A program made the translations under genes and the position numbers. Source: Globodera rostochiensis (taxonomy: Eukaryota > Nematoda > Chromadorea > Rhabditida > Heteroderidae). From it: 64,000 nucleotides of DNA. Of this stretch, positions 14,620 through 25,248 are shown in pieces. Location of the stretch: assembly GCA_018350325.1 (NCBI GenBank), contig JAEVLN010000020.1, positions 775,796 to 839,795 on the forward strand. The letters run 5' to 3'. The notes beneath the pieces are model-generated. The model searched no databases. It saw only the letters and a program-made list of their open reading frames with translations, and had not been told where the DNA came from. Within the stretch, counting starts at the first letter, position 1. Every line of letters starts with the position of its first letter.

Positions 14620-16461
14620 TTATGGACGACAGTACATGTCCTGAAGACGAAGGCGCTTCTGCGGTGGTGGAATGGCTGTGCTTTCGTAGGTAACCACCTT
14701 TTCGAGGATAGTGTTGACCAGCACGGGACAGTTGGACTTCATTTCCACCCATTCCGGACTCGCCAGCAACTGCTTAATGTGGCTTCTCACCTGAATTCGA
14801 CAGCGAGCGGTAAAACTTTCAACCAAATTATTTCCAATCGGTAACCGACCAAAGGAATGCAGGCCGACATCAACATGTCCGCATTGTGCGTGTCCGCCAC
14901 TATTAGCATGGAGCAGACGTTGGACAAAGAAAGACTGAACTTGGGATTTAAACGTTTCAATATACAATTCAAGTTTAAAGTCAGGCTTCAAAAACCGTCG
15001 AAATCTACTCTACAATCGGTTATGAAACCCAGGTTTGGTCCTATTTCTTAAATGCGTTCCCACCGAGAGATCAGTTTGTCCTGGCATATGATCTTGAGCG
15101 GATCCAGCCCGTACTTCTCAGAAATTTCGATAAGACCCTGAGCGTGATCGTTGTCAAACTTGTCGGGCAGTCCACCAGAATACCTTCAACAGAAAATGGG
15201 TTATTGAGATTCTGTGCCTTCTCTTTTCCTCATAATCAGCTCAAGTTCAATCACTCACATGTAAGTGAGCATCTGATGCACTGAGATTGGCGCGCAGTCG
15301 GAAATGCAAATGCGCGACTCGATACTTTCCACAGTTTCTTTATGGCTGAACATTGCGCGAAACACTTCAGAATGCGCCATCAGAACAAATTTATGAACGA
15401 GAAATTGCTCAGATCCGCACTCGATAACACAGTCCGAACCGTCGCCTGACAGAAACATCTGATGGACGCGATCCAAATATTCCTTGGTCAGCTTAAGGGA
15501 AGTGGTGGGATTTAACTAGAGTTCATGCACGAACTCTTCCATCGGTCGTTTTGCATAATTTTTTAAAAATTCTTCGATGCGAACTCTTTTTAAACCTGTG
15601 ATTGGTCGTAACGTCGGCTACGAAAGCAGTGGGACTGCACTTTGCTGAAGTCAGGGACCAGCTCAATCTGGCAGACGATGTGCAGCGACAGATCAGACCG
15701 GATGCAACTCTTCACCTTCGTGCGCGGAATGTTGCGCAATCCCCAGGAATGCGAGCCTTTGGACGGCTTCACTTTGAAGTCGCCGGTGTTCACGTTGCTA
15801 AACTTTGCGATGCCTTGTTCATCCACGAAATAGAAATGATATTCGGCACGGACGGTGAACTAAAACCAAAACAAATCTTTCCTTACTGAATTAAGACTGA
15901 AAGCGAGTAGTGTACAAAAGAGACCATAAATTTGAGTTTTCGACACGGGTGTAAATTTTAGTTATTCAACTTATATCGGGTTCCTCAAGTTGGGTTCTAC
16001 TACTATAGTAATGGAGAGAACCTCGCGCTGGGACTGGGTTGTGGACATTTTGAGGAATAGCGAAACATTCCCGCTGTTTTCTTCACGTTTTCCACCGGGG
16101 TAAAGGCAGAGTTGCCAGCAAATTTCAGGCATTGACTCGTCGCGGAAGTTCTTGCTTCGCATACATGTCCCAGGAGTAGCCAAATCCAAAGCCTTTGCAA
16201 AGTTGCTGATCTGAATAAGTTATGCCGCACAACATAGATTCAGATATAAGTTTCAAAACTCACTGTCCATTCCTGGCGCAGCTGTAATGGCTCCCAAACG
16301 GTGAAACATTCGTTTTGCGCTGCGATCTCAGCTGTCCCATTCAAAGCAATACTTCGCGAAGTCGACGCACCGGTCATATTCGGGTTGGTGTTAAAGAGAT
16401 GATTCTCAATCTGTGACAGGGAATACATTGCGGCGAGAGCTCTCTTGGACGGTGAATACAT
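14620..16461 (-). CDS. SPOP-like MATH-BTB (BATH) protein
   Basis: MATH-BTB proteins are substrate adaptors of Cullin-3 ubiquitin ligases: MATH binds the substrate, and BTB binds CUL3 and dimerises. The N-terminal exon (16461-16265) encodes MYSPSKRALAAMYSLSQIEN up to LQLRQEWTV. MATH follows: LDLATPGTCMRSKNFRDES (16200-16150), ICWQLCLYPGGKREE (16115) and VDEQGIAKFSNVNTGDFKV (15825-15770). BTB runs 15480-15255 and on to 15180: MFLSGDGSDCVIECGSEQF, HKFVLMAHSEVFRAMF, ISVHQMLTYMYSGGLPDKF. The BACK-like end gives EISEKYGLDPLKIICQDKL (15140-15080), VADTHNADMLMSACI (14910) and SHIKQLLASPEWVEMKSNC (14790-14735), then PPPQKRLRL, like the basic tail of SPOP. Stop at 14620. Either Met at 16461 or 16428 could start. 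Nematodes have many BATH genes, so orthology to SPOP rather than a lineage paralogue is an inference. Confidence 0.88.
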
Positions 16462-17350
16462 GAGGCTTAAGCCTTAAAACTTTCATTTAAGAGAAATGAA
16501 TAATACGATGAGTGGCTAATGTTATTGGGAGTTTATAGGCAGTGATCGATACATACATAGGTTTACAAACGTTAATATTTTCGGCAACACAAACAATGCT
16601 AAATTTTGTCCGTTCGTCCGGACATTGTTGGTGCGTTTGAATTAGTGGGAAAAATTTCGCGTAAATGACTGTTTGAAAAGTCACTTCGACTGGTTTTTGA
16701 TGTCTACATATTATTTCGTGAAAGCATTTTTATTGCTTTTTTGTTACAAGAATATGGAATTTCCATTAATTAGAATATAGCGCCAAAATGTCCAAATTAC
16801 CAAGAGCGCCATGCCGGCTTTGACTACTAAATGAAGCTTTTTAATTTAACATGGGGAGACACTTAAACAAATCGATAAAAAACAGGGAACCGATTGATAT
16901 ACCCATGTTAAGCAGTTTTTCGATTTTAAAACCCTATATGGGTTGGGTGATTCAGGTCTGGACTCAATCCATATTTAAAGCGCACTGTGCCCTCAAGATT
17001 CTTCATGCACTGTTGACTCCCGGATGGATTATCCTTGAGGGTCTGTAAAACTGGAGACCCCTACAGCAATATACTTAATAAATTAACACAATCATTTTAA
17101 AATCCGTAGGATTTTCAGGTTAAGAATAAAAATTGGTCGTTTTTTCAAGGAAAAAAATAGTGAAAACAACAATTCCAAGCAGAGATAAACCTTAAAATAA
17201 ATGAAGATCAAAAAGCCTCAATAATTGGCGTAAGCAAATTAAGTTGCATTTTGAGAAACGTCGGAATCCAATCATTTATGTTTCTATTTGCTTACACCAA
17301 TCTTTGGCCGATATCAAAATTCAGTCATTTTTCATCGTCAGCACAGACAC
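16462..17350. other. Gap between Mago and the MATH-BTB gene
   Basis: AT-rich, with no exon supported on either strand. GCGCCAAAATG and GAGCGCCATGCC lie at 16783-16820, resembling the motif groups at 1131 and 20509. Confidence 0.45.
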
Positions 17351-17918
17351 TCATTGTGCTATGGGGCGGATCTTGAAGTGCAGTCCAATCAGTGAGAACA
17401 CCAGACACTTCAGGTCCTGGACCAAATAGTAGAACGAACGCAGCCCCACCGGGTCCTTGCTGTCGTTGACCTCGACGAGACACCCAATTTTGCTAGTGGT
17501 GAACGACACGTGATCACTTCCGCTCAGTATTTCGAGCTCTTGACGACCAACACGGTCCGGCTCTGGCCAGTTGGCATCGTCTTCCTGGAATCCAAAACAG
17601 TCAAATTGAATAATGCGTCGTTACAACGCACATTCATAATCTCGGAATCGTCAATGATACGTTTCAGCTCGTCCATCACCGACTTACTCACATAGCATTC
17701 CTTACGGATCAGCGTGTCATTCTTGTAATTGGAGTTGTTCGCGTAGCGCAACTTGCCGTCCGGACGGAATTCAAACTCGAGAAATTCATGGCCGAACTGC
17801 GGATGGAAGGCCCAATTTAACTAATTCACCACCCGTCGCTCACCTTCCCTTTATGACCCACGTAATATCGCACATAAAATTGTTCGCGTTTGACACTTCC
17901 TTCCTTTGTTGACGTCAT
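17351..17918 (-). CDS. mag-1: Mago nashi, exon junction complex core subunit
   Basis: Mago pairs with Y14 (RBM8A) in the exon junction complex and locks EIF4A3 on spliced RNA. The start at 17918 gives [20 protein letters not shown]; the next exon carries [20 protein letters not shown] (17790-17735) and [17 protein letters not shown] (17682-17632). After an intron ending in [26 protein letters not shown] (17587-17527) and [18 protein letters not shown] follow, then [20 protein letters not shown] and IRPIAQ with the stop at 17351. The sequence is nearly identical to animal Mago over its whole usual length (about 145-150 residues). It is 299 bp downstream of the HDAC stop on the same strand, so an operon is possible. 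Confidence 0.97.
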
Positions 17919-18216
17919 TTTGCAGCGTCCAAAAATTGCAATATCTAATTATGTGAAAACAAAAATTATACATAATAAATATACGAATGTGGAACCATTC
18001 AAAATATTTTCAAAATTCAATTAAAACTGAAATATTACGAAATACCATGTGAAACAAAGTAATAAACAAACAAAAAGATAGAGAGACCATAAGAGTGAAC
18101 GATAGTGAAGAAAATGGAAAAAGAAAAGCAAGCAGACACCAAGGGCGTGAGAAAAATCTTTCGCCCGCCCCGGGCACGCCATGTAAACCACGCCATCTTC
18201 AGTTTGCACATTATCA
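17919..18216. other. Short gap between HDAC and Mago
   Basis: No gene, AT-rich. The size would suit a trans-spliced operon gap, but no U-rich element was identified with confidence. Confidence 0.35.
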
Positions 18217-20399
18217 TCAAGACTGCTCCATTGCCGTCACATTTTCGGTTTCGTCCGATGTTGGTTGCTCTTCCACCTTGTGACTCTTAATAGGCACTTT
18301 CAGCTACATTTTTAAAGTGTTAATTTAGAAACGGACCTTTTGCTCCTGTTCTTCCACCAGCCGCGTCTTCTTCGGGCCGGGCTCGGCCGACTCTGAGGAC
18401 GGCGACCCCACGCTGCCAGCCAGGGGAGAGGCGGCGGTCCTTTTCTGCGCGGATGCTGCGTCATCGCGATTACGCTCGTCCCCACCCTCCTTTTCGCCCT
18501 CGAATTGTTCGTTGCAATGCTCCACCATTTTATCACTGAGCACTTCTTCACAAAAAAAGCATTATTTATTTTAGCCGTGTCTCTTTATCAGATATAATAC
18601 CCGGAAATCGATGGTCGGGGTTTGCCTCGTCCAATTGTTCCTCTTCGTCTATAACCATCGCATCGGGTTCAGGTACTGAAAAGCCAAAACCATTTTAACT
18701 GGTCGAGTTTTTTCCAAATGCATACAGTGAATTTGGACGCCGGGAGCATGTGGAATTTGTCGTAAAGACTCAAATATCTTTTCCCTAGATCCAGAAGAAA
18801 TAAAATAACCGTTCAACATCAAAATTACCCACTTCACTTTGTCCAAGTACTCCAAATTGTTGTGGTTGGGCATGTTGGACGGAGTGACATGCAATTTAAA
18901 GTCGGGCCCATAATATTCAAAGTAATCGTTGTAGGGCAATTCTGTTACAAAGATATTTACTCAAGATAATTCGAAATACTTAAAAATGCCATTAGAAATT
19001 TCGGCATCCAATGCCACCGAAGTTTCGTATGTCCAACATCGTGCCACATTTCGGATGGTGTAACCACCGCCGCCGAGCATCAGCAGAGGCAAGTTGAATT
19101 TTTTCAAATATTCCACGCATTTTCCGTGTCCTAAAGTACTTTAGCTTTTTCATATTCGAATCTTGAGTACTCCCCAACATTTCGCCAGAAAAAACCTTTC
19201 AATGTTAAGTTAAAGCAGCCTAAACGGTCGCCCGTCAGCGAGTCGGCCCCACATTGAAGCACAATAACCGAGGGTTGATAAGCGCCTATGATTTTCTCCA
19301 TAACGGGCGCAAAAATGCGCTCGTAAGTGTCGTCATCGATTCCGTCCCGGAGCGGAAAGTTAATGGCATAGTAACGACCCCTCCCGGCGCCGACATCCTC
19401 AAAATGTAATTTACTCGGAAAAAATTCTTTTCGTTCTTTTAAAAAATAAATGCAAAGTCATAGAATACCTTTAAGTCGCCAGTGCCCGGGAAATATTCGC
19501 CGTATTTGTGGAAAGAAACCTTTCAACAGCAAAACAAATGTATGACTAAACAAATAAATGCATCGAAACTGACCGTCATGACCCTATCCGTGGTGTAAAA
19601 GGCTTCTTCCACGCCATCGCCGTGGTGAATATCAATGTCGACGTAAAGCACGCGTTGGTGGTACTTCAGCAATTCAAGAATGGCCAAAACAATGTCATTT
19701 GCGTAACAAAAGCCAGATGCCCTCAAAAGAGTGTGTCAATTTAAGAAGTTTTGGACATTTTACTCCGATTTCTTCGCGTGATGAAGTCCGCCCATCCAGT
19801 TAATTGCGATATCTACGTGCTGTTTGTTGATTTTAGTGGCAGCAGCTAAATTTGTCAACATTGTGGATTCATAAATAAATTCAGAGAGCAAAGGCAAGAA
19901 ATTTTGTGCGCCCACCGATTGATCCCCCGCTGGAAATTTGGCAAAATTCGAAGAGTCCATCAAACACCGGACAGTCTTCGCCCACATTGAAACGTTGCAT
20001 TTGACGACCAAAGTCGGCGATATTATCAGGCTTTATGTTCTAAGATGGTCTTTTCATTAAATTGTCTGACCACCCCCGACCTTAAGGAAGAGCATGTAAT
20101 CATCGCTGTGATATTTGGTCATCTCTTCCAAAGATGCAGGTTTTGGTCTCTGAAAAGATGATGAAAGTTTCAAGTTTAATTAAAATAAACATACAAAAAC
20201 TTCCATTTTGCGGTAGAGTCCGTAGTTCAAGAGAAGGTTGTGAGTCATACGAATCCGGTGGGGCTTCATCGGATGGCCCTGGCCGTAGTAATAGTTGCCG
20301 ACATCCCCTGCAGTAAACTTTATTTAAAATAATTTCTGGTGGGCCGAAAAAATGACCGTCATAATAGTAGGCCACCACTTTGCGCGAATGAATTGTCAT
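18217..20399 (-). CDS. hda-1: Class I histone deacetylase (HDAC1/2/3 type)
   Basis: Zn-dependent nuclear deacetylase of histone lysines, the catalytic subunit of NuRD/Sin3-type complexes. The start at 20399 gives [15 protein letters not shown]. Intron one joins this in phase to [20 protein letters not shown] (near 20300-20250). Later exons: [13 protein letters not shown] (near 19990), [20 protein letters not shown] and HAKKSE (19840-19760, active-site His pair), [18 protein letters not shown] (19720), [17 protein letters not shown] (19650-19600, Zn ligands Asp/His), FPGTGD (19490), [10 protein letters not shown] (19265), [18 protein letters not shown] (19095-19040, catalytic Tyr) and [17 protein letters not shown] (18940). 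The C-terminal tail is charged and Ser-rich ([16 protein letters not shown] near 18370-18330), ending ENVTAMEQS at 18217. All catalytic residues are present. Assignment to hda-1 rather than a sister class I gene is likely, not proven. Confidence 0.95.
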
Positions 20400-20878
20400 T
20401 TTATTCGTCGATTATGCTAAAAGTAGCGCAATGCAACAATTAGAGCTTCTGGTTAATACCGATTATTTTGTTTTGATTTCTTAGTGACTAAGTTATTACT
20501 GATCGCGCCAAAATGGCCGGCGCTAAAACCGCCGGCGCCAAACTGTCCGGAGTCCGGAATTTTTGTACAGAAAAAAATAAACGAGCGGTGAGAAGCATAA
20601 AACACCGAACGGAAATAGTTGAGCAAAAGTATTTTTCTGCTACAAACCTACATATTGTGATTTTGACAAGAAATTCATAATTTGAATTTTCTAGCAAATA
20701 GGAAAGAATTTTCGAAAATTACCTAAAACTGGTCTCATCCAACTCATGAGTTGGGGATAATCGTAATTACCTATTTATGTTTTTGGCTTAAATGTGCACA
20801 TAGCGACAAAGAATAAAAGCTCCGCAATAGTTTCTGACAGTTTTTTTTGTTTTTAGCTTCAAATTAAAACAGTCAGTC
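20400..20878. promoter_or_regulatory. Divergent HDAC / MFAP1 promoter region with paired GCGCCAAA motifs
   Basis: A 479-bp gap between two start codons on opposite strands. At 20514 and 20537 it has GCGCCAAAA and GGCGCCAAA, which match the E2F/DP core TTTGGCGC read on the minus strand. Both sit in a GC-rich island (20509-20560) inside AT-rich DNA. E2F control of both genes is an inference. Confidence 0.4.
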
Positions 20879-22994
20879 ATGGGCGACTTTGTGCCGAAAT
20901 TTGAACGAAATTTGGACAACAAACCGTTGGGACCTCGGCCATTGCCAACAGCAGGCGCAATACCAGTAAAGGATGAGAAGGGAAGAATTGTAATGAAAAA
21001 GGTCAAAGTACAGCGTTATATGGCCGGCAAAATGTAATTTTCTTTAAAATGTTAAAAATGAGAAAATATCATACATTTCAGCCCGGAGTTTGCTCGAGAC
21101 TCCGAATCCGACGAAGATTTTCAACAGAATAATGAGGAGGAGAACCTCAAGGAGCACAGGGAGGAGAAACGAGAGCGGGAACTGCATCGGCACGAGCGCC
21201 GGGATAAAGAAAAGGACCGAGAAAGGGGCGAGCATCGGCACGGTCGGAAGGACGACAAAAGGTTCGTTATTTAATTTTAAATTCTTCCTTTTTGAATCTA
21301 AATTCCTTAAGGTTACATATAACTTCGAAATTTTAGCTCACTAAGACGCCGAGACAGACGAGACCAGCAGTTGGATGAGTATAAGAGGGAATTGAAGGAG
21401 GAGGAAGCTTTTGCAGTTGGGGAGGAGGAGGAAGAAGAGGACGAACAGACGCGAGATGAGCGACACCATCGGGCACTGATACGCCGCAGGCGGATGGAGC
21501 AGGACGAAGCACCGCTTGAACAGGAGGATTTGGAGGAGGAGGCGGACGAGGCAAGCACCAATAGAGCGTGGGGGGCTTGCCTAGTTCGGGGTCCAGTTTA
21601 ATTCAGACGAATTGCAGGATGAACGGCAACGGAGGAGAGAACTTCTGAAGCGAATTCAACAAAGGCACGAGGAAGAGGTGGCACAAAGCTTAGGCGTATA
21701 TGATTTTGCGTTTTTGCTTCGTTTTTAAGGAACTGCTCTCCAAACAGCCCGACGCCGGTGAAGTCAGTGAAGAGAGTGAGGAAGAAAGTTCGGAGGGAGA
21801 GGAGGAAGACAGCGAGGAGGAGATGATGCCACGGCTGAAGCCGGTCTTCGTTCCGAGGTACGGCCTTGAGCTACACTATTCCCGAAGAAGCTGATTTTGA
21901 ATGACTTAATAATCCTTTTTAAGGAATGATCGTGTCACGCTGATTGAGCTGGAGAAAGAGCAGGCTAAATTGGAACAGTTGAAGTTCGAAGAGGAGAAGC
22001 GCAAGGAGGAGAAGAAGCGGTTGACGGCGCGGTTGGTGGAGGAGCAGCTAAAACGGGAGGTTGAACAGGACAGGGCCAAAAGGGAGGAGGGCGCCCAGTT
22101 AGACCTGGCGGCGGTGAACACTGATGACGAAAGCGAGGAGATCGCCTACGAACTGTGGAAAGTTCGGGAGATGAAGCGGCTTAAGCGTAACCGAGAGGAG
22201 CGCGAAGCGTTCGTTTTTTGTTTACTTTTATAGATTAGGGGCTTTCTTTAGTTCAACCGAACGGACAAAATTATTATTTTGAGAGCTGTCCACATTAGAG
22301 TTTGTTCAATTACCAGGTTGGACGGTTCCGAGTTGAGGGTGTACCCAGTTAGAAATAACCCTGGTTAGATAGTTGCTCCGTTACACTATTGCCGCTCTAA
22401 CCTTTGCAATTTTTAGTTTGGCCCGTGATAAGGAGGAAATGGAGCGCATTCACAACATGACGGAGGAGGAACGACGCAATTACTTGCGCATGAACCCGAA
22501 AATCATCACCAATCAGCAGAACAAGGGCAAGTACAAGTTCTTGCAGAAGTACTACCACCGCGGAGCCTTCTTCCTGGATAAGGAGGACGATGTGCTGAGG
22601 CGTAACTTTGCCGAAGCGACAGGCGAGGACGTCTTCGACAAGTCGGTGCTGCCGAAAGTGATGCAGGTGAAACAAAGGGAGGGAGGGGGTCGATCTTCGG
22701 GGACTTTTTCTGCTTTTGGACGTTTCATTTTTTGCTTTTTATTTTATTTATTTTTAATTCTTTGATTTTTGGGGAAACAAAATCTGAACATTTTATAAAA
22801 ACTAGGTGAAAAACTTCGGCAAAGCGAGTCGCTCCAAGTGGACCCATTTGACGGCGGAGGACACAACAGACCACCAGGGCGTGTGGGCCACGCCGACCCC
22901 TTTGAGCGCAAAATTTGTAGCTAAATACGCCGCGGGGATGAAAAATGTGTTCGAAAAGCCATCGGCGAAGAAGCGAAAGATTGCTGGGGATTGA
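20879..22994 (+). CDS. mfap-1: MFAP1, spliceosomal B-complex protein
   Basis: MFAP1 (related to yeast Spp381) is a nuclear pre-mRNA splicing factor of the B complex. The start at 20879 gives [20 protein letters not shown], then [20 protein letters not shown] (21025-21120). A long charged region follows (21170-21870): Arg/Glu-rich HEERREKRER-like coils, then [20 protein letters not shown] and KPVFVPR. The conserved C-terminal half contains [13 protein letters not shown] (21925), [20 protein letters not shown] (22120), [20 protein letters not shown] (22460), [17 protein letters not shown] (22530) and [20 protein letters not shown] (22810). It ends KKRKIAGD, stop 22992-22994. Length and order match metazoan MFAP1. 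Poly-Glu coding explains the purine-rich strand. Confidence 0.95.
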
Positions 22995-23517
22995 TTGATA
23001 TAAAATCTTATTTTTATTTATGAGGCATAAATTTAAAAAAAATCCCAGAAGTGTACAAATGCATTTTAATGCTTTTATAAGATATTTTTTATAATTAAGT
23101 TGTCGTTTTTCCACAATTTTTCCATATGCGGAAAGCAAAGCCAACTTAAGTTACGCAATATAAAATGAAAAGACCCATTGGGTCGGGATCGGGCTTTGAA
23201 CGGACCACAAAAGTGTAAAATTATTTGATTCTATAAAAGGTTGGGCAATCGAATTAACGTCCTCCGTTGACCGGATCGATGTGTCAGAACGTTAAGTTAC
23301 ACCGCGCCGTCCGCCTCCAATAGGGCCGTGGAGATTGAGCAATGATATCCCTTCAATTCCTCTTTTAATCCAAAAAATACAATCAGAGATGCTCGACAAG
23401 TACAGCCGATATATGTACAATGTCGCCTTCTTTTTTATTCTTTTATGTCGGCGACTGTTCAAAAATGTTGAGAAATGAAAATGCGTTTATTATTTATTTT
23501 GACTTTTGTTGAAAGTA
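22995..23517. other. Intergenic region downstream of MFAP1
   Basis: AT-rich, with no supported exon; it holds the MFAP1 3' UTR. It precedes the possible secreted-peptide ORF at 23518. Confidence 0.45.
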
Positions 23518-23655
23518 ATGTTCCGAAAGTGTCTCTTTCAAACGTCAATCAGAGGAACGGTTGTTCTCGTCTCACTGATTTTGTGTGCTGCTGACGGCTC
23601 GCTGGAATTGGACGAGAGACTGCGCGACGTTCTTCGAATGAGCATTTGGATGTAA
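23518..23655 (+). CDS. Possible 45-residue secreted peptide or first exon
   Basis: I do not recognise a family. The ORF begins MFRKCLFQTSIRG, then a hydrophobic run VVLVSLILCAADG, which looks like a signal peptide with cleavage after ADG. A short charged mature part follows (SLELDERLRDVL, then RMSIWM) before TAA. The end reads AT-GTAAGC, so the stop may instead lie inside an intron donor (exon end 23651), and the gene could continue on the plus strand. No following exon was found, and the downstream plus strand is antisense to the GPCR. The 5' side has TTGAAAGTAATG, a possible acceptor two bases before the ATG. A short ORF with one hydrophobic run can arise by chance. Confidence 0.3.
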   Translation: MFRKCLFQTSIRGTVVLVSLILCAADGSLELDERLRDVLRMSIWM

Positions 23656-23700
23656 GCTGAAGTAATTGCGGATGACTCATTAGGCAAATGATCGAAAGAG

Positions 23701-25248
23701 TCAATAAATACTTCTCATTCTATTGGTGAAGGCGATGAAGACGAATGCATTGACAGAAGCGGAAAGGACGGAAAGGATTTTGCTGATGTGCGATTGGATA
23801 TAATCTGCGCGGGTGGGACAGTTGTCCTGAAATGCTTGGGGAGGGTTCACGAACGACGGAAAGTAACTGGACGAGGCGACCTGGGCGAGCAGTTGCCATT
23901 TTCGGACCAAAATGTACAATTCCATGGAATGGAGCACCAAGTAGAGCAAAATGATCAGAAAGATGGAGAGCGTGGCCCGATATTCTGAGGAGTTCGGGAG
24001 AATTCTGTTTGTTCTGCATCGATTGATTGCACACCTTGTTTCTGCCTTGCCCCGTCACTTCGTCTTCGCAGAGGGTGACTTAAGTGGAGCGACTGAGAAA
24101 CCGGCAGTTTGAATTTGGTTGTGAACTTCTCAAACTCTTCGGCTTTTTCCAACCTTGAGCTGCTGGAACGCCTCCGTTTCATCGTCGTGCCCTGCGAGTC
24201 GCAGGCGATGCTGAACTGCGCGTACGCAAAGTGCCGACTCTTCACAATTTCGCATAGAGTGAGCAGCGAAAAGACACACATCAGCACAAATGGCACCAAA
24301 TGGGACACAATTGGGTCGACCACCGAATAAAGCCAAATTCGATAAGGGGAAAGCATCTGTTGAACACAAAAGTACACAATAAATCTGTCAATTGGCCCTC
24401 TTCACCTCGGTGGTCTCAGGTCGCCTCTGAATTCGAAAGACGGGCTGCCATTTGATCTGAAGTTCGACCATAAAGGTCGGCAGTCGGTAGAACGTTATGG
24501 CAACAAACAGAACGGCCATCAGAGAACGGGCCCTGCTGACAGTGTCCTTGAAACGGGACACGACCGGGCGAGAAATCTGACATTAACGGACGAAAGGATG
24601 AACATGGGACAGGCAACGGATCAAGTGGAACGTTTGCAGATGATGTCATGAAGGAATAGTGCCAAAACCGACTATAACATCACGTCACCTTCCAATATCG
24701 ATGGGCGGCCAGCGAAGCGATTGTCCACACGTGGAGTGTGTTCACCATAAGGTCCAACCGGGGGACCATAGCTCGCAGAAAGCGCCGTTCAAACATACAA
24801 AAGCTGAAATTTAATTCATTCAAATCGCTTGAGGCCATTTGGCAATGGACCCGTAAGCGATGTGTTCCCGGGAGTGGTGGGAGTCGCAAAAGTCGGGGAA
24901 GAGAGTGTTGACCAAAGAAACGATGATGTGGCAGTGATCCAGCACCAGCAAAGCTTTCAGGTAGATGAACACTCCGGACGAAATTTTGGGGGGAGTGCAC
25001 AGGCAGACCAGGGCGCATGTGTTGGATAGAAGACCGAGCAGTGCGAGCGGAAGCAGAACGAACAAAGTGATCCTTAATGTCGGAAAGTATTTTGGCTCTG
25101 AATGGTCAGTAACGGATGGAATGTGGACCTGTTCAGCTGGAAGTACAGCTCGTAGTCGTGAACCTTCGGTTCATGGTAACAGGCGGTGCCTGCAGATGTC
25201 CACCATGATAACGAAGACAGCGAAGGTTGGGGCGAAGAAGAATGCATT
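23701..25248 (-). CDS. Rhodopsin-family GPCR, neuropeptide-receptor type
   Basis: A seven-helix receptor. Exon 1 (from 25248) gives MHSSSPQPSLSSLSWWTSAG and an extracellular segment with one Cys, ending ELYFQLNR. Exon 2 (25071 down) has TM1 FVLLPLALLGLLSNTCALVC and TM2 SGVFIYLKALLVLDHCHIIV. TM3 follows at 24790-24690 (LMVNTLHVWTIASLAAHRYW), where HRY stands in the DRY position. TM4 is near 24540-24490 (LMAVLFVAITFYRLP) and TM5 near 24320-24250 (VVDPIVSHLVPFVLMCVFSL). A basic third loop (KRRRSSSSRLEKAEE) is next, then TM6 near 23960-23900 (FLIILLYLVLHSMELYIL) and TM7 near 23770-23720 (ILSVLSASVNAFVFIAFTNR), stop 23701. The pattern is like FMRFamide/DMSR-type orphan receptors of nematodes, but the ligand class is inferred. 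TM7 lacks a clear NPxxY (NAFVF instead). Splice joins 1-2 and 2-3 agree in phase. Confidence 0.8.
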
